This document shows positions 43,760-54,546 of a stretch of 64,000 nucleotides of DNA, in pieces. The DNA is from Pleurodeles waltl. Its lineage: Eukaryota; Chordata; Amphibia; Caudata; Salamandridae. Both the position numbers and the translations under genes were made by a program. The DNA lies in the NCBI RefSeq assembly GCF_031143425.1, contig NC_090439.1, positions 646,971,465-647,035,464 of the forward strand, given 5' to 3'. How positions within the stretch are numbered: position 1 is the stretch's first letter; each line of letters opens with the position of its first letter. The notes under the pieces are model-generated. The model made no database searches and was not told the DNA's origin. It saw nothing but the letters and a program-made list of their open reading frames with translations.

Positions 43760-45230
43760 CACAAGCAAACCTCTACACATATGTGGCCAGACATGTTGAC
43801 GGTCTGTGCCTCAACAACCTTCGCACTTGAAACAATGTTTGATTAAGTTTTGACTACCTGTCAAGTATTGCCTCTGTCAAAGTTCTGAGCGTTATCGAAC
43901 TCATGCCTAGTAAACCTATACTAACTGCCCCAAAGAGAGTTGCATGGGGCTCAGGAAGACATGTCTTTCATGGGCCTTCAGCACACTCACTGTGCTTAAT
44001 GCAACTCCTTGTAGTGTGTGAATGTGAGTGGGGAGTGTCCAAGGATGCATTGATGCCTAGATTCCTCAAACAGAGGGAGCATATCTACCTTTGCAACTAT
44101 GGTAAACATGTGAGGGAAGATCATCCTAATTTCTCTAAGGAGCATAGCCTAAATCACTAAGGAGGTTACTTTTTGCCATAGAGAGTAACCTGTGACAACG
44201 TGGCATGTGTCCTGTCCACCGTTATGTACTGTTATGTGACTGTAATGCACTTGTCAGACGGCAAACTGAACATCTACCACGGTCTGATGAACATGGAAAA
44301 CCAGCCACACATATGACCTATACATATATTGTTGGGTGTAGAGTTCTGTGCAATGTTATATGTATTTGTACTGAAAGGGTATCCTGCCACCGACGCAAGA
44401 CTAGTCTAGTAGAATCTGCCTTCTCCCTATGACATATCCCAGCAAAAGCACACCTAGTCTACACTTTTCCTACCTGTTGATGCATCTATCTCTTTCAAAG
44501 TCCTGGCTAATCTTGTATACTTGACAAGTGAATATTTACTAATGCCTTCCATAGCAGCTATCTGAAGCTCAGCAAGATGTATCTTTCATGCACATTTAGC
44601 ACACTCTCTGTGCAAGTAAACCTCTACACATATGTCGCCAGGCATGTTGATGGTCCCTCAACAACCTTCAGAAATGAAAAAAAAGCGTGACTTAGTTTTT
44701 ACCTCTACTAGTCAAGTATCTGCTGCCGTCGACATTCTGAGCATTACCGAATGTGTGCCTAGTAATCCTTTACTAACGGCTCCAATGAGAGCTGCATGGG
44801 GCTCAGGAAGATGTGTCTTTCATGGACATTTAGTGCACTTGCTGTACTAAATCCAACTCCTTCCAGTTTGTGGATGTTAGTTGGGTGTGTCTAAGGATGC
44901 CACAAGGTCTAGATTCCCATAACGGAGTGAACATATCAACTTTGAAACTAAGGTAAACGTGCTGGGGATGACTGTCTTAAGTCCCCTAAAGAGCTCTTCA
45001 AAAACCACTAAAGGCTTTATGTTATGCTGCTTAGAGTACTCTGTGACAACGTGGGATATTTTCCATCCACCGGTATGTGCAGTGCTGTGACTCTAATATA
45101 TCTCTCTTATGGAAAACAGAACATCTACCTCATTCTGAAGGAGTATAAGGGTGTCAGTCACCCCATGAGCAAGCCAAAGATTTTATCAGCTAGAAGAAAT
45201 AATTTGAAAGGTTGCTTGCCTTGTGCAGTA
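43760..45230. repeat. Direct repeats about 850 bp apart
   Basis: CCTCTACACATATGT(G/C)GCCAG(A/G)CATGTTGA at 43769 recurs at 44620. AGAG(T/C)TGCATGGGGCTCAGG at 43937 recurs at 44788, and GTGTCTTTCATGGACATTTAG follows in the second. A partial third copy lies at about 44490-44615. They lie downstream (minus-strand sense) of the piggyBac transposase and may be its 3' region or a separate satellite-like repeat. Confidence 0.7.
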
Positions 45231-45509
45231 GAGACCCATGAAAGGTATGTACTCATGCATAGCCATTGAAGGTTATATACTAGGACAGCTCCACCTCAGT
45301 CAATTTCCCAAAACTTCACTTTTATTTGGCAGACAATTAAGCAAGTTTCAAAATATAGGCCTGGCTGAGATGGGCACTGAGGCAGTGATTGTGAGTCTCC
45401 TGCCTCTTTTATTGCTTAGAGAAAACTCTGCACTGGTGACATAGTGAATTCTTTCTTGCTGTTGCAGTAATAAGTGCCGATCCTGTCACCTTGCCGGGTC
45501 CCCTACAGG

Positions 45510-46560
45510 AGATCAAGTGGAGGCTACAGCTTCTTCAGCAGTAATACTTTCAATGACAGTGAACTGAAAGTCAAGGAAAGACATCAGTCTTCCGTTGGTA
45601 GTCTGACAGTAAACAACATAAGCATTGTATGTTGCCAACTGGATCAGGTGAGCAAACAGCTTCTTATACCATGTGTGGGTCTTACAACTTGAATTCTTCT
45701 TAAACACTCTGCCTATTCACTTGTTGTAAACAAGTATAAAGGTATGCTTGTAAACTTGTCTAACTAACTCCAAACCATAACCGGGAATATGCTCTCGTCA
45801 CAGACTGTAGTGAGCATGTACACAATCCACCTATCGGAGAACTTGGCTGCAAGCAGTTTGTTGGAATGCAACACAGTACTCACGGATTTTTAAAGCTTTT
45901 TACAAACTAGCTCTTGTGGCAATCCTAACATCGAACTGTACTGCATGAGTAGTGGCAGCTTTACACAGCTCGTTAAACAGCTCTACTCATGTTTAGAGGT
46001 TGTCAACATAAAGATTAGAAACTTTGCGAATGAGTGGTTGGACAAACTCCCATACAATCTATGATGTGACTCATAGCAAGAAAGGGCAACCTACAGGATG
46101 TAGATCAGAGTCCTTCCTCGTATACACTCTTAGGCTGCATACACAACCAGAAGAGCTATCACACAGCATGTATAGTCTGATGCCACAACAGGCTCTTTTG
46201 CTCAGTATGTACTGCCTAAATAGTAGCTGCCCTTTGTAAATGATCAACGACTCATCAATGACTTTATTTTTTCCAGGAGTATAAATCTCAGGAAACCGGT
46301 GCGAAACTGGGTGTTATACACACTGTGCGAGTAGACCAGTAGGGCTGTATGCTTGGTTTGTGCATTGTCCCCATTTTGAGCGCGAGGCCTAGAAATTTCA
46401 TCAACTCTCCAAGTTAAGTGGGAATCCACCAGTGCGCCCTAGAATGAAGCCTAACAGTGCCTCCATGCTCCCTCAGAAATTGTTAGACAGGCAAATTTGT
46501 TTGGTGCATAATTTCCTGAAAGAAACCAGCATCCAAAAAGAGATGGACATAGACAATAGG
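45510..46560 (-). pseudogene. PiggyBac-type transposase, decayed
   Basis: The minus strand from about 46520 reads EIMHQTNLPV, then LMKFLGLALKMGTMHKPSIQ near 46400 and PYWSTRTVCITPSFAP. At 46275-46190 it reads VIDESLIIYKGQLLFRQYIL, then CGIRLYMLCDSSSG. YVDNL is near 46000 and HTWYKKLFAHLIQLATYNAY near 45680-45620. These blocks follow the DDE core of piggyBac transposases, which cut and paste at TTAA. The first two catalytic Asp positions (VIDE, YVDN) appear retained. The third (GGVD-type block near 45715) reads GRVF. Many stops are present and no long frame survives, so it is easy to miss. TTAA ends were not found. Confidence 0.8.
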
Positions 46561-47075
46561 CAAAAAAAACTTTGCTGTATCAACTTTACAGCCAGCAGCT
46601 GCACTGAACATGGGAATATGAGGCTGCCTAAAGAGCACTCTGTATGTGCTTGCCTCGTTTTGCTTCTACACATAAAAAAGGCACACAAAAAACAAGGTAT
46701 TATGCCACATACCAAATACCACATAATACTTCAAAGTATATTAAGTTATGTTGTATATAATAATATATATATGTACATACTATATTGTTTTGCTTTACTG
46801 CTGACTGAGCCAAAATACACACACTGAATAGAGTCAAATAGAATCTCTGGAATGCACCTCTTAGTCTAAAGAAGACATTTCTTAAATCACTTTGCAAAGC
46901 TCGTGAAGGAAGGCCAGTACAACTGAAAGTGTGCATTTAAAATATGTGCAACAATAAAGTGAGAACATGTACAAAGAATCTTCAATCTATAAACAGCAAC
47001 TATATACATGCGAAAATACAAATACATATATTTGGATATATATTCACACACAATGCAAAGCAAATAATTAGTTAA
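46560..47075. other. AT-rich stretch between piggyBac and ERV LTR
   Basis: It probably includes the 5' side of the piggyBac copy and the end of the ERV LTR. No coding motif beyond a weak continuation of the piggyBac N-terminus. Confidence 0.4.
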
Positions 47076-47079
47076 AATT

Positions 47080-47710
47080 CATCACCATGGGGCACTGTTG
47101 CTCCTTCATCTTTCTCCTGCCAGCAAGTCGTTGACCCTGGTTTGACTGCAACAAGAAAGAGAGATCTGCCCTCACGGGAAATAGCAGGCATTCGATGTCT
47201 CAATCCTAATTGAGGTCTCTGAATCTCCCCACTGTCGACCTGGGTCTCTTATATATCTCAAACAAGCCAGGAAGGAGATTTCCAGAAAACTCCTCCCGTG
47301 AAAAGTGTTAAAAAAAACATGCTAGCTACTTCAGTTCAGTTTTGAACGAAACACGTTGGAAATGGGCAAGTTCCCAAGGTGTCCCTTCCAAAACTAAACT
47401 GTTCCCTGTCGTACCATAAACATCCTAGTACATCCTTTGTCTTGCTGACTGACTGACTCCTCCATGTTACGTCATAGCCCTTGATGAAAAAGAACACTCA
47501 GACACGCAGAATAAAAACATGAATGAGAAAACACGTAACATGTTTTGCACAGAAAAATACTTTCACCTTTAATGTGGCGGTGAAGCTAAGGCTAAGCTGA
47601 ATACAAAATGGAGTCTGTAACTTGTGACCGTTAATGTGACGGCGGACAGCTAAGCCAAGTGCAAAGTGGTGCAACACGGAGTCCGTGGTCAGAACACAAA
47701 TACCACTACA
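47080..47710 (-). repeat. 3' LTR of the ERV-L-like provirus (approximate)
   Basis: On the minus strand TGTAGTGGTA follows a polypurine tract directly at 47710. A TATA-like ATATATAAG lies near plus 47248-47256. The far end is not fixed, because no second LTR is available for comparison. Confidence 0.5.
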
Positions 47711-47721
47711 TTCCACCCTTT
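47711..47721 (-). other. Polypurine tract of ERV
   Basis: Minus-strand AAAGGGTGGAA stands between the env remnant and the TG that starts the LTR. Confidence 0.6.
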
Positions 47722-47724
47722 GAC

Positions 47725-48600
47725 CAATGACTTGCATACCCTGTAGGTTTAAAATCAACTTTATTTGGTGTAAACATTGAAAGCAAATTAGGAATACATT
47801 GTTTACAGCAACATAATGATATAATAGGAGCTATTACTACAAAACTTCCACCTAAAACTTTGCGCTATTTTCCAAAATCAGGTAACCACTGAAACAACCA
47901 GTCTCACCATCTCTGATCCACTTCCTTTTTTACCGCTTTCACTAATGTATGTAGTCTACCAATGTGGGCCTGGATAGATTTAGAGTGGTCTGAAAGGTTA
48001 AAACAACACATGCCTTCATATTTTGTGCAACCATGATTATGTTTTAACAACAGCTAGCCTATAGCAGCCCTGTTTTGTAATGCAGCTTTTCTAGTACCAT
48101 GTACATCTAATAAAAATTCAGATAAAGCAATAGAATTATGGTTTATGTTTTTAACCATTAGACATGCTAACTTATTGATAATTCTGGTATTGTATACAGT
48201 GAAACCAGGCACGCCTACAATAGAAAGCCTTAGGGGGGTCATTATGAACACAGGTGGTCCGGACTGCCATGCCGGCGGTGGTGGTAATTACCACCACCGG
48301 CATGGCAGTCCGGACCACCATGTAATGTTCACATGGAGACCACCACAGGCAGAACCCCGCCACTGCCAGGCTACCGCCGCCAGGCAGCCTGAGGATGGAG
48401 GAGTTCCTTATCCGACAGGGCAGCGCTGTCTGGCGGATAAAGAACTTGTGTTCCACCAGCCTTTCCCTGGTGGTTTCCCCTGGCTATTAAACACGTTGTC
48501 AAAACATCCACAGTGTTTCTCATGGCGCCCACGAAGAAGTCAGATCTGTTGAGCACAGTCTGCGCCAAAATTAATCTATATATCATTGTTCAGATGTAGT
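47725..48600 (-). pseudogene. env: Env transmembrane subunit remnant (interrupted, SU missing)
   Basis: The minus strand keeps the immunosuppressive-domain type LQNR near 48080, then the CX6CC motif (CTKYEGMCC, plus 48030-48004), a DWLFQW segment near 47915 and a hydrophobic anchor near 47860-47820 followed by cysteines. These mark a gamma-type transmembrane Env subunit. A 254-bp MITE sits upstream of them at 48233-48486. Only about 0.2 kb separates the dUTPase end from this region, so the surface subunit is essentially absent. There are stops between the blocks. Position and orientation tie it to this provirus rather than to a separate insertion. Confidence 0.72.
48233..48486 (+). mobile_element. 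Harbinger-like hairpin MITE inside env, TSD TTA
   Basis: The left end is GGGGGGTCATTATGAACACA, shared with 14403. It is followed at 48251-48320 by an almost perfect palindrome around GGTAATTACC, and by smaller hairpins (TTATCCGACAG ... CTGGCGGATAA). TTA occurs at 48230-48232 and 48487-48489. The right terminus (CCCTGGCTA) does not match the left end well, so the right inverted repeat is degraded or lost. The right boundary rests on the TTA and on Env coding continuity. Confidence 0.7.
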
Positions 48601-48799
48601 AGAGGTGTTGCTTGACGTGATCAATCAATCAGGTTGAAATTGGAGGTGTTGGGTCCCTCCCGACCCCACACGCACACACCCAAAAGGAGACCACACAGCA
48701 CTCTCATGATAAAGGCAAGCTGTAGTGTGATCTGTAAAAGAAACAAGTATGATCATTCTCTCAAATAAACATTAGTCAGCTGGGATATGTTCCGATTTT

Positions 48800-49330
48800 T
48801 CCTTTCCTGGTTTCATGATTAGCAGGACATTATTGGGACTCTTTGCTATAATTTTTGCAGGTTCTGGAGGGAAATTTGGGCATTCCACACACACTTTAGC
48901 ACCAGGGTTTTTGTCAGTTGAACCAAAACCTCCCTTCCCACGTACAGTAAGAAGGGCTGGGTCAGTCCCCTTCCTCACAATCCTTGATACACTGGAATTA
49001 TGACAAGTTGGGCAATTCTGTCTCAATCTGTATGAATAAATCAGCTTCTCCACTATTCAACAGAATAGCTTTGATTTCTCCTTGGTAATCTGCATCAACC
49101 ACTCCCCCTAAAATCTGAACACCTTTGAGGGCCAACCCAGATCTGGGAGCAATCAATCTGAAATGCTCCGGGGGAATCTGTATTCCAACATCTGTCTCAC
49201 ACAGTGCCATGTCTCATGGTTTCAGTCTGTAAGCTTGTAAAGCATGTAAGTCAAGACCTGCAGATTTGGGTGTGGCTCTGTCAGAAGCTAAAGCTTTAGG
49301 TTTTATTTACCAGTACGTGACGGTATTGGT
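48800..49330 (-). pseudogene. dUTPase domain of the ERV
   Basis: Four of the five dUTPase motifs are readable on the minus strand. TPKSAGLDLHA is near 49265, PRSGLA near 49135, GVVDADYQGEIKAILLN near 49095-49045, and RGKGGFGSTD near 48940-48915. Motif 4 is frameshifted near 49025. dUTPases hydrolyse dUTP and limit uracil in viral DNA. The position directly behind integrase fits ERV-L; other retroviruses place it in pro or between RNase H and integrase. At least one stop lies between motifs 1 and 2 and one frameshift after motif 3, so it is inactive. Confidence 0.88.
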
Positions 49331-49339
49331 GGCCACATG

Positions 49340-49505
49340 TGTTTGTATTTGCAAAGCTGGAGTTAACATTCTCATTAGAGGGGTTTCAGCATTTGTTAAC
49401 GGTTTGTTATTCAGAATTTGGAGGGCTGCATTTAAATGCTCTTTGTTAGACTTTTTTCCTTCTACGGGGTCATCTCCAATCTTTTTGCCTCCTGCCACCT
49501 AATAT
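49340..49505 (-). pseudogene. pol: ERV integrase, C-terminal part after the insertion
   Basis: The minus frame 49498-49307 reads HLNAALQILNNKPL and ETPLMRMLTP, the conserved end of the integrase core and linker in ERV-L-like pol. It joins the part at 56850-57400 across copy 2 of the gag-protease LTR element. The dUTPase follows at once. Confidence 0.75.
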
Positions 49506-49513
49506 TACTTGAC

Positions 49514-51610
49514 CAGGGAAGTCTGTCAAGGTATTGATTGGTCTCCCTTGGCTGTAGGCTGGTGGGGGGTCGTGTGGGACTTTTTTCCTTCTACAGGCTC
49601 ATCTCTAATCTTTTTCTCTCCTGCCTCCTGCCTCCTATTGTTTCTGACCTGTTGTTGTTGGCTTTTGAACTCTGATCACTTTACCACTGCTAGCCAGTGC
49701 TAAAGTGCATAAGCTCTCTGTGTAAATTGTTCTGTTGATTGGTTTTTCCATGATTGGCATGTTTGATTTACTAGTAAGCCCCTAGTACAGTGCACTAGAG
49801 GTGCCCAGGTCCTGAAAATGAAATGCTACTAGTTGGCCTGCAGCACTGGTTTTGCCACCCACATTAGTAGCCCTGTAAACGTGGCTCAGACCTGCCACTG
49901 CAATGTCTGTGTGTGCAGTTTTAAACTGCCAATTCGACTTGGCAAGTGGACCCACTTGCCAGGCCTAAACATTCCCTTTTCCTACATGTAAGACACCCTA
50001 AGCTAGGCCCTGGGTAGCCCCATGGGCAGGGTGCAGTGTATGGTTAAGGTAGGACATATGTTAATGTGTTTTATATGTCCTGACAGTGAAATACTGCCAA
50101 ATTTGTTTTTCACTGTTGCAAGGCCTATCTCTCTTATAGGTTATCATGGGGCTACCTTTAAATATGATTAAAGCGTAGATTCCCTTTGGGAGAAAATAGA
50201 CATGTGGAGTTTGGGGTCCCAGCGCTCACAATTTAAAAATGCCACTGTTAGTAAAGTTGGTTTTGAGATTGTGTGTTTAAAAATGCCACTTTTAGAAAGT
50301 GGGCAGTTTTTTACTTAAACCATCCTGTGATTCTGCCTGTTTGTGGTTTCCCTGTGGTTTTCACAAACAAGAGAGACTTTCTTTTGAAGTATGCCTACTT
50401 CAAAGGCAGAGCTGAGTATAAGAAGGGTACCCAAACCCCTGAAAATTAGATCACTTCTGGACATCAGGAGGAACCTCTGCCTGGAGAAGAGCTGAAGAGC
50501 TGAGGAGAAGTGATGCCCGACTGTGACGGTGCTTTGTGGAGCTACCCTGCAGTTGCTGATTCTGCCTGTGGAAGGGAAAAAAAACTGGACTTTGTTGTGC
50601 ATTCCTGCTTGTGAAGAAATCTCCAAGGGCTTGTCCTGAGCTTGCCTCCTATTGTTGAATTCTCAGGGCCATCAAAGACTTCACCTGCCAGCACCTGGAC
50701 TCTCTGCTGAGACTCCTGCCCTGCTAAGTGGTGCCCTATCCAGTTCCTGGGGCCTTAGAGGGTGACGCTGGCAGACCAAGACTGAAAATCCATGCACAGG
50801 CCGCCGCGCAGGGAGAAATTTGACGTACCTTCCGAGATGCGGCTGAGGAACGATGCGCCGCTGGGTTCGCAGCTGAAATCTATGCTCCCCCTGCATCGCG
50901 GCTGGAAGATCGACGCACGCGGCTGGAGAAACGATGCGCAACACCCGCTGACGGAGATTGATAATGTCACAACACACATAGCTCGGTTTTGCTGATAGCG
51001 TGCAACAGGATTTTCAATGCAAACATCGCTGGGCACGGAAAAATTATGCAAAGCCTGTCCGGATGTGAGGTGTCTGTCTAGATCGACGCATCGCTCTCCT
51101 GCGGAGAGGAAAAACAAAGCACGTCGACCTGACCGGAGGAGGAACGATATGCAGTCTCGCTTGCGAGTGAGAATTTGACGCATCGCTGGTCTTTTCCGAC
51201 GCACACTCACCCGTGCGGTGTTATTTTAAAGCAACCCAGGTACTTTTTCATGCTAACAGCGTTAGCACTGTTTTCACAAGGATTTAAGACTCTTTTGCTT
51301 TTTAATTCCTAACTTTACTTGTGTATGTTGGATTTTCGTCGTGTTGGTCATGTTTTGTTTAAATAAATATTACCTATTTTTCTAAACCTGTGTCGTGTCA
51401 TTTTGTAGTGTTTTCACTGAGTTACTGTGTGTGTGTTGGTACAAATACTTTACACCCAGATTCTGAAGTTAAACCTGCCTGCTTGTGCCAAGCTACCAAG
51501 GGGGTGAGCGGGGGTTAACTGCGGGTGATTCTCCTTTACCCTGACTAGAGTGAGGGTCCTTGCTTGGACAGGGGGTAACCTGCCTGCCAACCAAAGACCC
51601 CATTTCTAAC
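49514..51610 (+). repeat. 5' LTR, copy 2 (about 2.1 kb, internal deletion)
   Basis: It begins CAGGGAAGTCTGTCAAGG and ends CCCCATTTCTAAC. It is closely similar to the 3' LTR but lacks about 225 bp (at 50350-50358) that the 3' LTR and the LTR of copy 1 have. A TATA-like GAGTATAAG lies near 50412; AATAAA is near 51364. Confidence 0.85.
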
Positions 51611-51640
51611 GTTGGTGATTAGCAGTGGGATTGGACTTGT
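51611..51640 (+). other. Primer-binding-site region
   Basis: TTGGTGATTAGCAGT directly follows the 5' LTR. The same junction occurs in copy 1 at 16032 (TTGGTGATCAGC). The tRNA that would match was not determined. Confidence 0.4.
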
Positions 51641-51827
51641 ATTTGTACATGACATACAGTGATTACGTGTGCACTACTGTATTCACTGCGGACCACTACG
51701 TAACCACATTCTACTTGTCTTATGATTTTTGCTTTTTCTCTTTTTGGACTTTTTCCTGCTTCCAAATTTTTAATGACCTCTTTTTGTTGATTTTGGAACT
51801 TTGCATTTGAAGTGAAACCTTACCAAC

Positions 51828-52630
51828 ATGCCTCAATCTGGGAATGCACCAGCTGTATCTGCAAAGGCTGTTTTTGAGTTGGAGAAGCTGGAGAGTTACA
51901 CAGATGCTCAACTGAAACAGTTTTGTAAGGATCTTGCCTGCCTCATCAGGAGCTCCACCGGGAAGGAGGAGCTGCAAAAGGCATTGAGGGCCTGGGTGGC
52001 AGCCATGGAAGCTGGAGGGCACACAGAGGAGGAGGATGAGGGTGAGGAGGTGCAGAGGGTTCATAACAGTGTAGTGGTTGTACTTGTTACACCTGGGGGG
52101 AGGGCCTCCAGGATAAGTAGCAGTGTGTCATCCAGAGGTCTGACTCCTGAAGAGTTGCAGGATAGAGGGCTCACCAGTTGGAGTTAGAGAAGCTGAGGAT
52201 GGCCTTAGAAGAAAAAAGGATAATCTTGGCTTATGAGCTAAGACTGAAAAAGCTGGAGGTCATGAGGGCTGAGGCCAGCTTAAATTGTGGACGCAAAAAT
52301 ATTATGTTCAGTGCTGCTGAAGAAGTGCACATGCCCAGAGATTTGGTGTCCAACTTGAAGGAGGGTGTTGACACACACCAGGAGGTCGAGGTTCAGGGGT
52401 ATGAGGTAGCTCCAGTGATGCACAGGGTCCCTGAGGTGGGTTGGGGAACTGGCATGGGGAGTCATAGTCCTTGTAGTGGGAGGGACACTCTACTGGCTCT
52501 AGGTGAAAGTGAGAGAGAGAAGCATTCCCCAGGTAGAAGTCCTGGTTATGGAGTGCGGAGACATCCCAGAAGAGTGTGGATTGAGTGTCAGGGACAGTTA
52601 GGTGCTGTCTCACCAGTCTCAGGAGAATGA
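51828..52630 (+). pseudogene. gag: Gag-like ORF, copy 2 (frameshifted)
   Basis: The start ATG at 51828 follows ACCAAC and opens a 119-codon frame with LEKLESYTDAQLKQFCKDL and LQKALRAWVAAMEAG, then acidic residues. Near 52165 the frame shifts into 52178-52630, which continues with LEKLRMALEEKRIILAYELR, a long charged helix. Further blocks (PELCQHQ near 52745) match the capsid part in copy 1 but are broken by stops. The N-terminal helices and charged coil resemble gag matrix and capsid linker regions. No zinc knuckle or protease is clear in this copy. It is better preserved at the N-terminus than copy 1. Confidence 0.65.
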
Positions 52631-54546
52631 TGTGGGGTACTATTTCAAGGCTGAGTCACTGGATGGTTGGGTGAAGGGTAGTTTGGTTCATTAATGTGAG
52701 GGTCTGAGTGATGTAATTGCTGGAGAGAATATGTCTAGTTCTTATTTTCCAGAGCTATGCCAACACCAGGTGGAGTGTGAGTTCTCTGACCCCGGGGAAC
52801 TTACACTGGAGGCAGACCCAGGGCTGAGTACCAGAGAGTCTGAAGAGGCATTTGGTGGTGCTTCTGAGGAGAGTGGTCTAGTTATATCCCAACCAGATGA
52901 GATGGGAAAGGATTGCAGTGTCCCAGGTAGGTTCCATTATAGTGGGATGGGTGATGGATCCCATGTCCAGTCTCGGAGGAGAGAAAATGGGGTTGGGCTC
53001 AGGCCCAGGGTGCCCGAGATCCAGTCACAGGTCCTGGAGGGTTCAGTGAGGGAACACCAGAAGGGGGGCCTAGCCTGTGCCATAGGGCTATCTGCTGAGG
53101 GAGACCCCACAGTGTCAGGAGAACTTGGGGGGGCGGCTGTAGCCAGCTTTCCATCAGTTCTGGTATCTGGCGGTACCACTCCTAGTGAGGGGGTGCAGAA
53201 GTCCAGACGGAGGGTTGACAGGGGGTTGCGGACCCCAGTGGAGAACTTGGAGGGTAGGAGTTAGCTCTGAGGTCAGAGCCCCCCAGGAATGCCCTTGGTG
53301 AGACCATTTCTGGGTTGGGGGGAATCCAGACTCTGCCACATGGGCAGAGGTCAGGAGACCTCCGCCAGCCAGACTCTTGTATGGCCCTTGGGGAAGGTGT
53401 TTCCCTTTTGGGGAGTAGGTGTGCCCCCCAGGAAGTCCTGGTGTGCCAGGCAGTGGTTCAACCGCAGCGAGGTGACTCGTGGTTGGATGGTCAGGTTCAG
53501 GCGGTAAACTCTGACCTGATCGGGGTAGGTGTGCATCACAGGAAGTCCTGGTGTACCAGGCAGTGGTCCAGTCTGAGGGTACAGACCCTAGACTGGAGGA
53601 TCAGGAGCAGGGGGTAAACCCTGACCTGAAAGGGGGGGCGGTTTGCCCAATCAATCCCCTAGAGTGACTTCTAGGGGTGCTTTCCATAGTGGGGGGTGCA
53701 GAGCCCTGGGAGTACGGACAGTGGAGGGAGAGACTCACCCCTGACCCCAGTTCAATATAAGGGTACAGACCCTGGATTGAAAGACCAGGTTCCGGGTGTC
53801 CCCCTGACCTGGAGGGAGGGGCTACTGCTAATAGTGCCCCTACTGTGTTGTATTCTGGGGGGGGCTCTCCTAGTTGGGGGGTGCAGGACCCCAGAAGGAA
53901 AGGCAGGGGAGGGAAGCCTCGCGCCTGCCCCTGGTCTAAACTGAAGGTACAGACCCTAGGATGGAAAATCAGCTGCAGGTCAACATCCCTGGTGGGAATA
54001 TTGTGCAGGGCTGCTTCTACAAGCACCCTGACAGTTCTGGACTCTGAGGGTGCCGCTCCTAGATGGTGGGTTCAGAGCCCCAGAGGGGATCACCAGGATG
54101 AGGCTGTCATCCCTGACCTGATGGACGGGAGAGTGGTCAAAGGCACCTGAGGCTATTGCCCCCACACTCCTCAGTCACTGTGTTTGGAGAGCCTTGAGAG
54201 GCCTGGGGCCTGGCTTTTACCCTTGACAGCTGTCAGTGGCCACTGTGGCTTGCTGTCCTGGTGGACAAAGGTGTCCGGGGGGGACAAGATCACACCCCGG
54301 GGTGGAGTGGGCCACACTACTGTGTTGGCCCTGGTGGTACTATCTGGCCCCTGGGGTACATCTGTGAGCAAAGTAAGGTTAGGTGCTGCACAGATGTTAT
54401 CTGCAGGTGAGGAGAAAGGTTCCCTATGGGTTAGCTTAGTGGGCCCTGAGAGTATGGACAGAGGGATCCAACTGGAGTCAGGAAGGTATAGAACTGGAAC
54501 ATGCACCTGCTGTTGTGGGCCTGGATCCCTGTTCTGTCGCCCCCAT
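52631..54546 (+). other. Internal region of copy 2 without intact domains
   Basis: Decayed gag and protease remnants run to about 53270, then a repeat-rich part. The stretch 54180-54440 is collinear with copy 1 at 18085-18285 and 30858-30912. The 3' end is CATCAGGGAAG at the LTR border. Open frames (52731-53264, for example) are long because the sequence is GC-rich; no domain is visible in them. Confidence 0.6.
53400..54000 (+). repeat. Tandem repeats of about 110 and 184 bp inside copy 2
   Basis: GGTACAGACCCT(A/G)G recurs near 53579, 53763 and 53947, 184 bp apart. AGGAAGTCCTGGTG(T/G)(G/A)CCAGGCAG recurs near 53431 and 53540. The period is not a multiple of three, so the array is not coding. 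Copy 1 has the motif once (near 17948). Confidence 0.75.

Noticed and set aside
52731..53264. 177-codon plus-strand frame in copy 2
   Set aside because: It overlaps decayed capsid remains only at its start; the rest is GC-rich with no domain or counterpart frame in copy 1.
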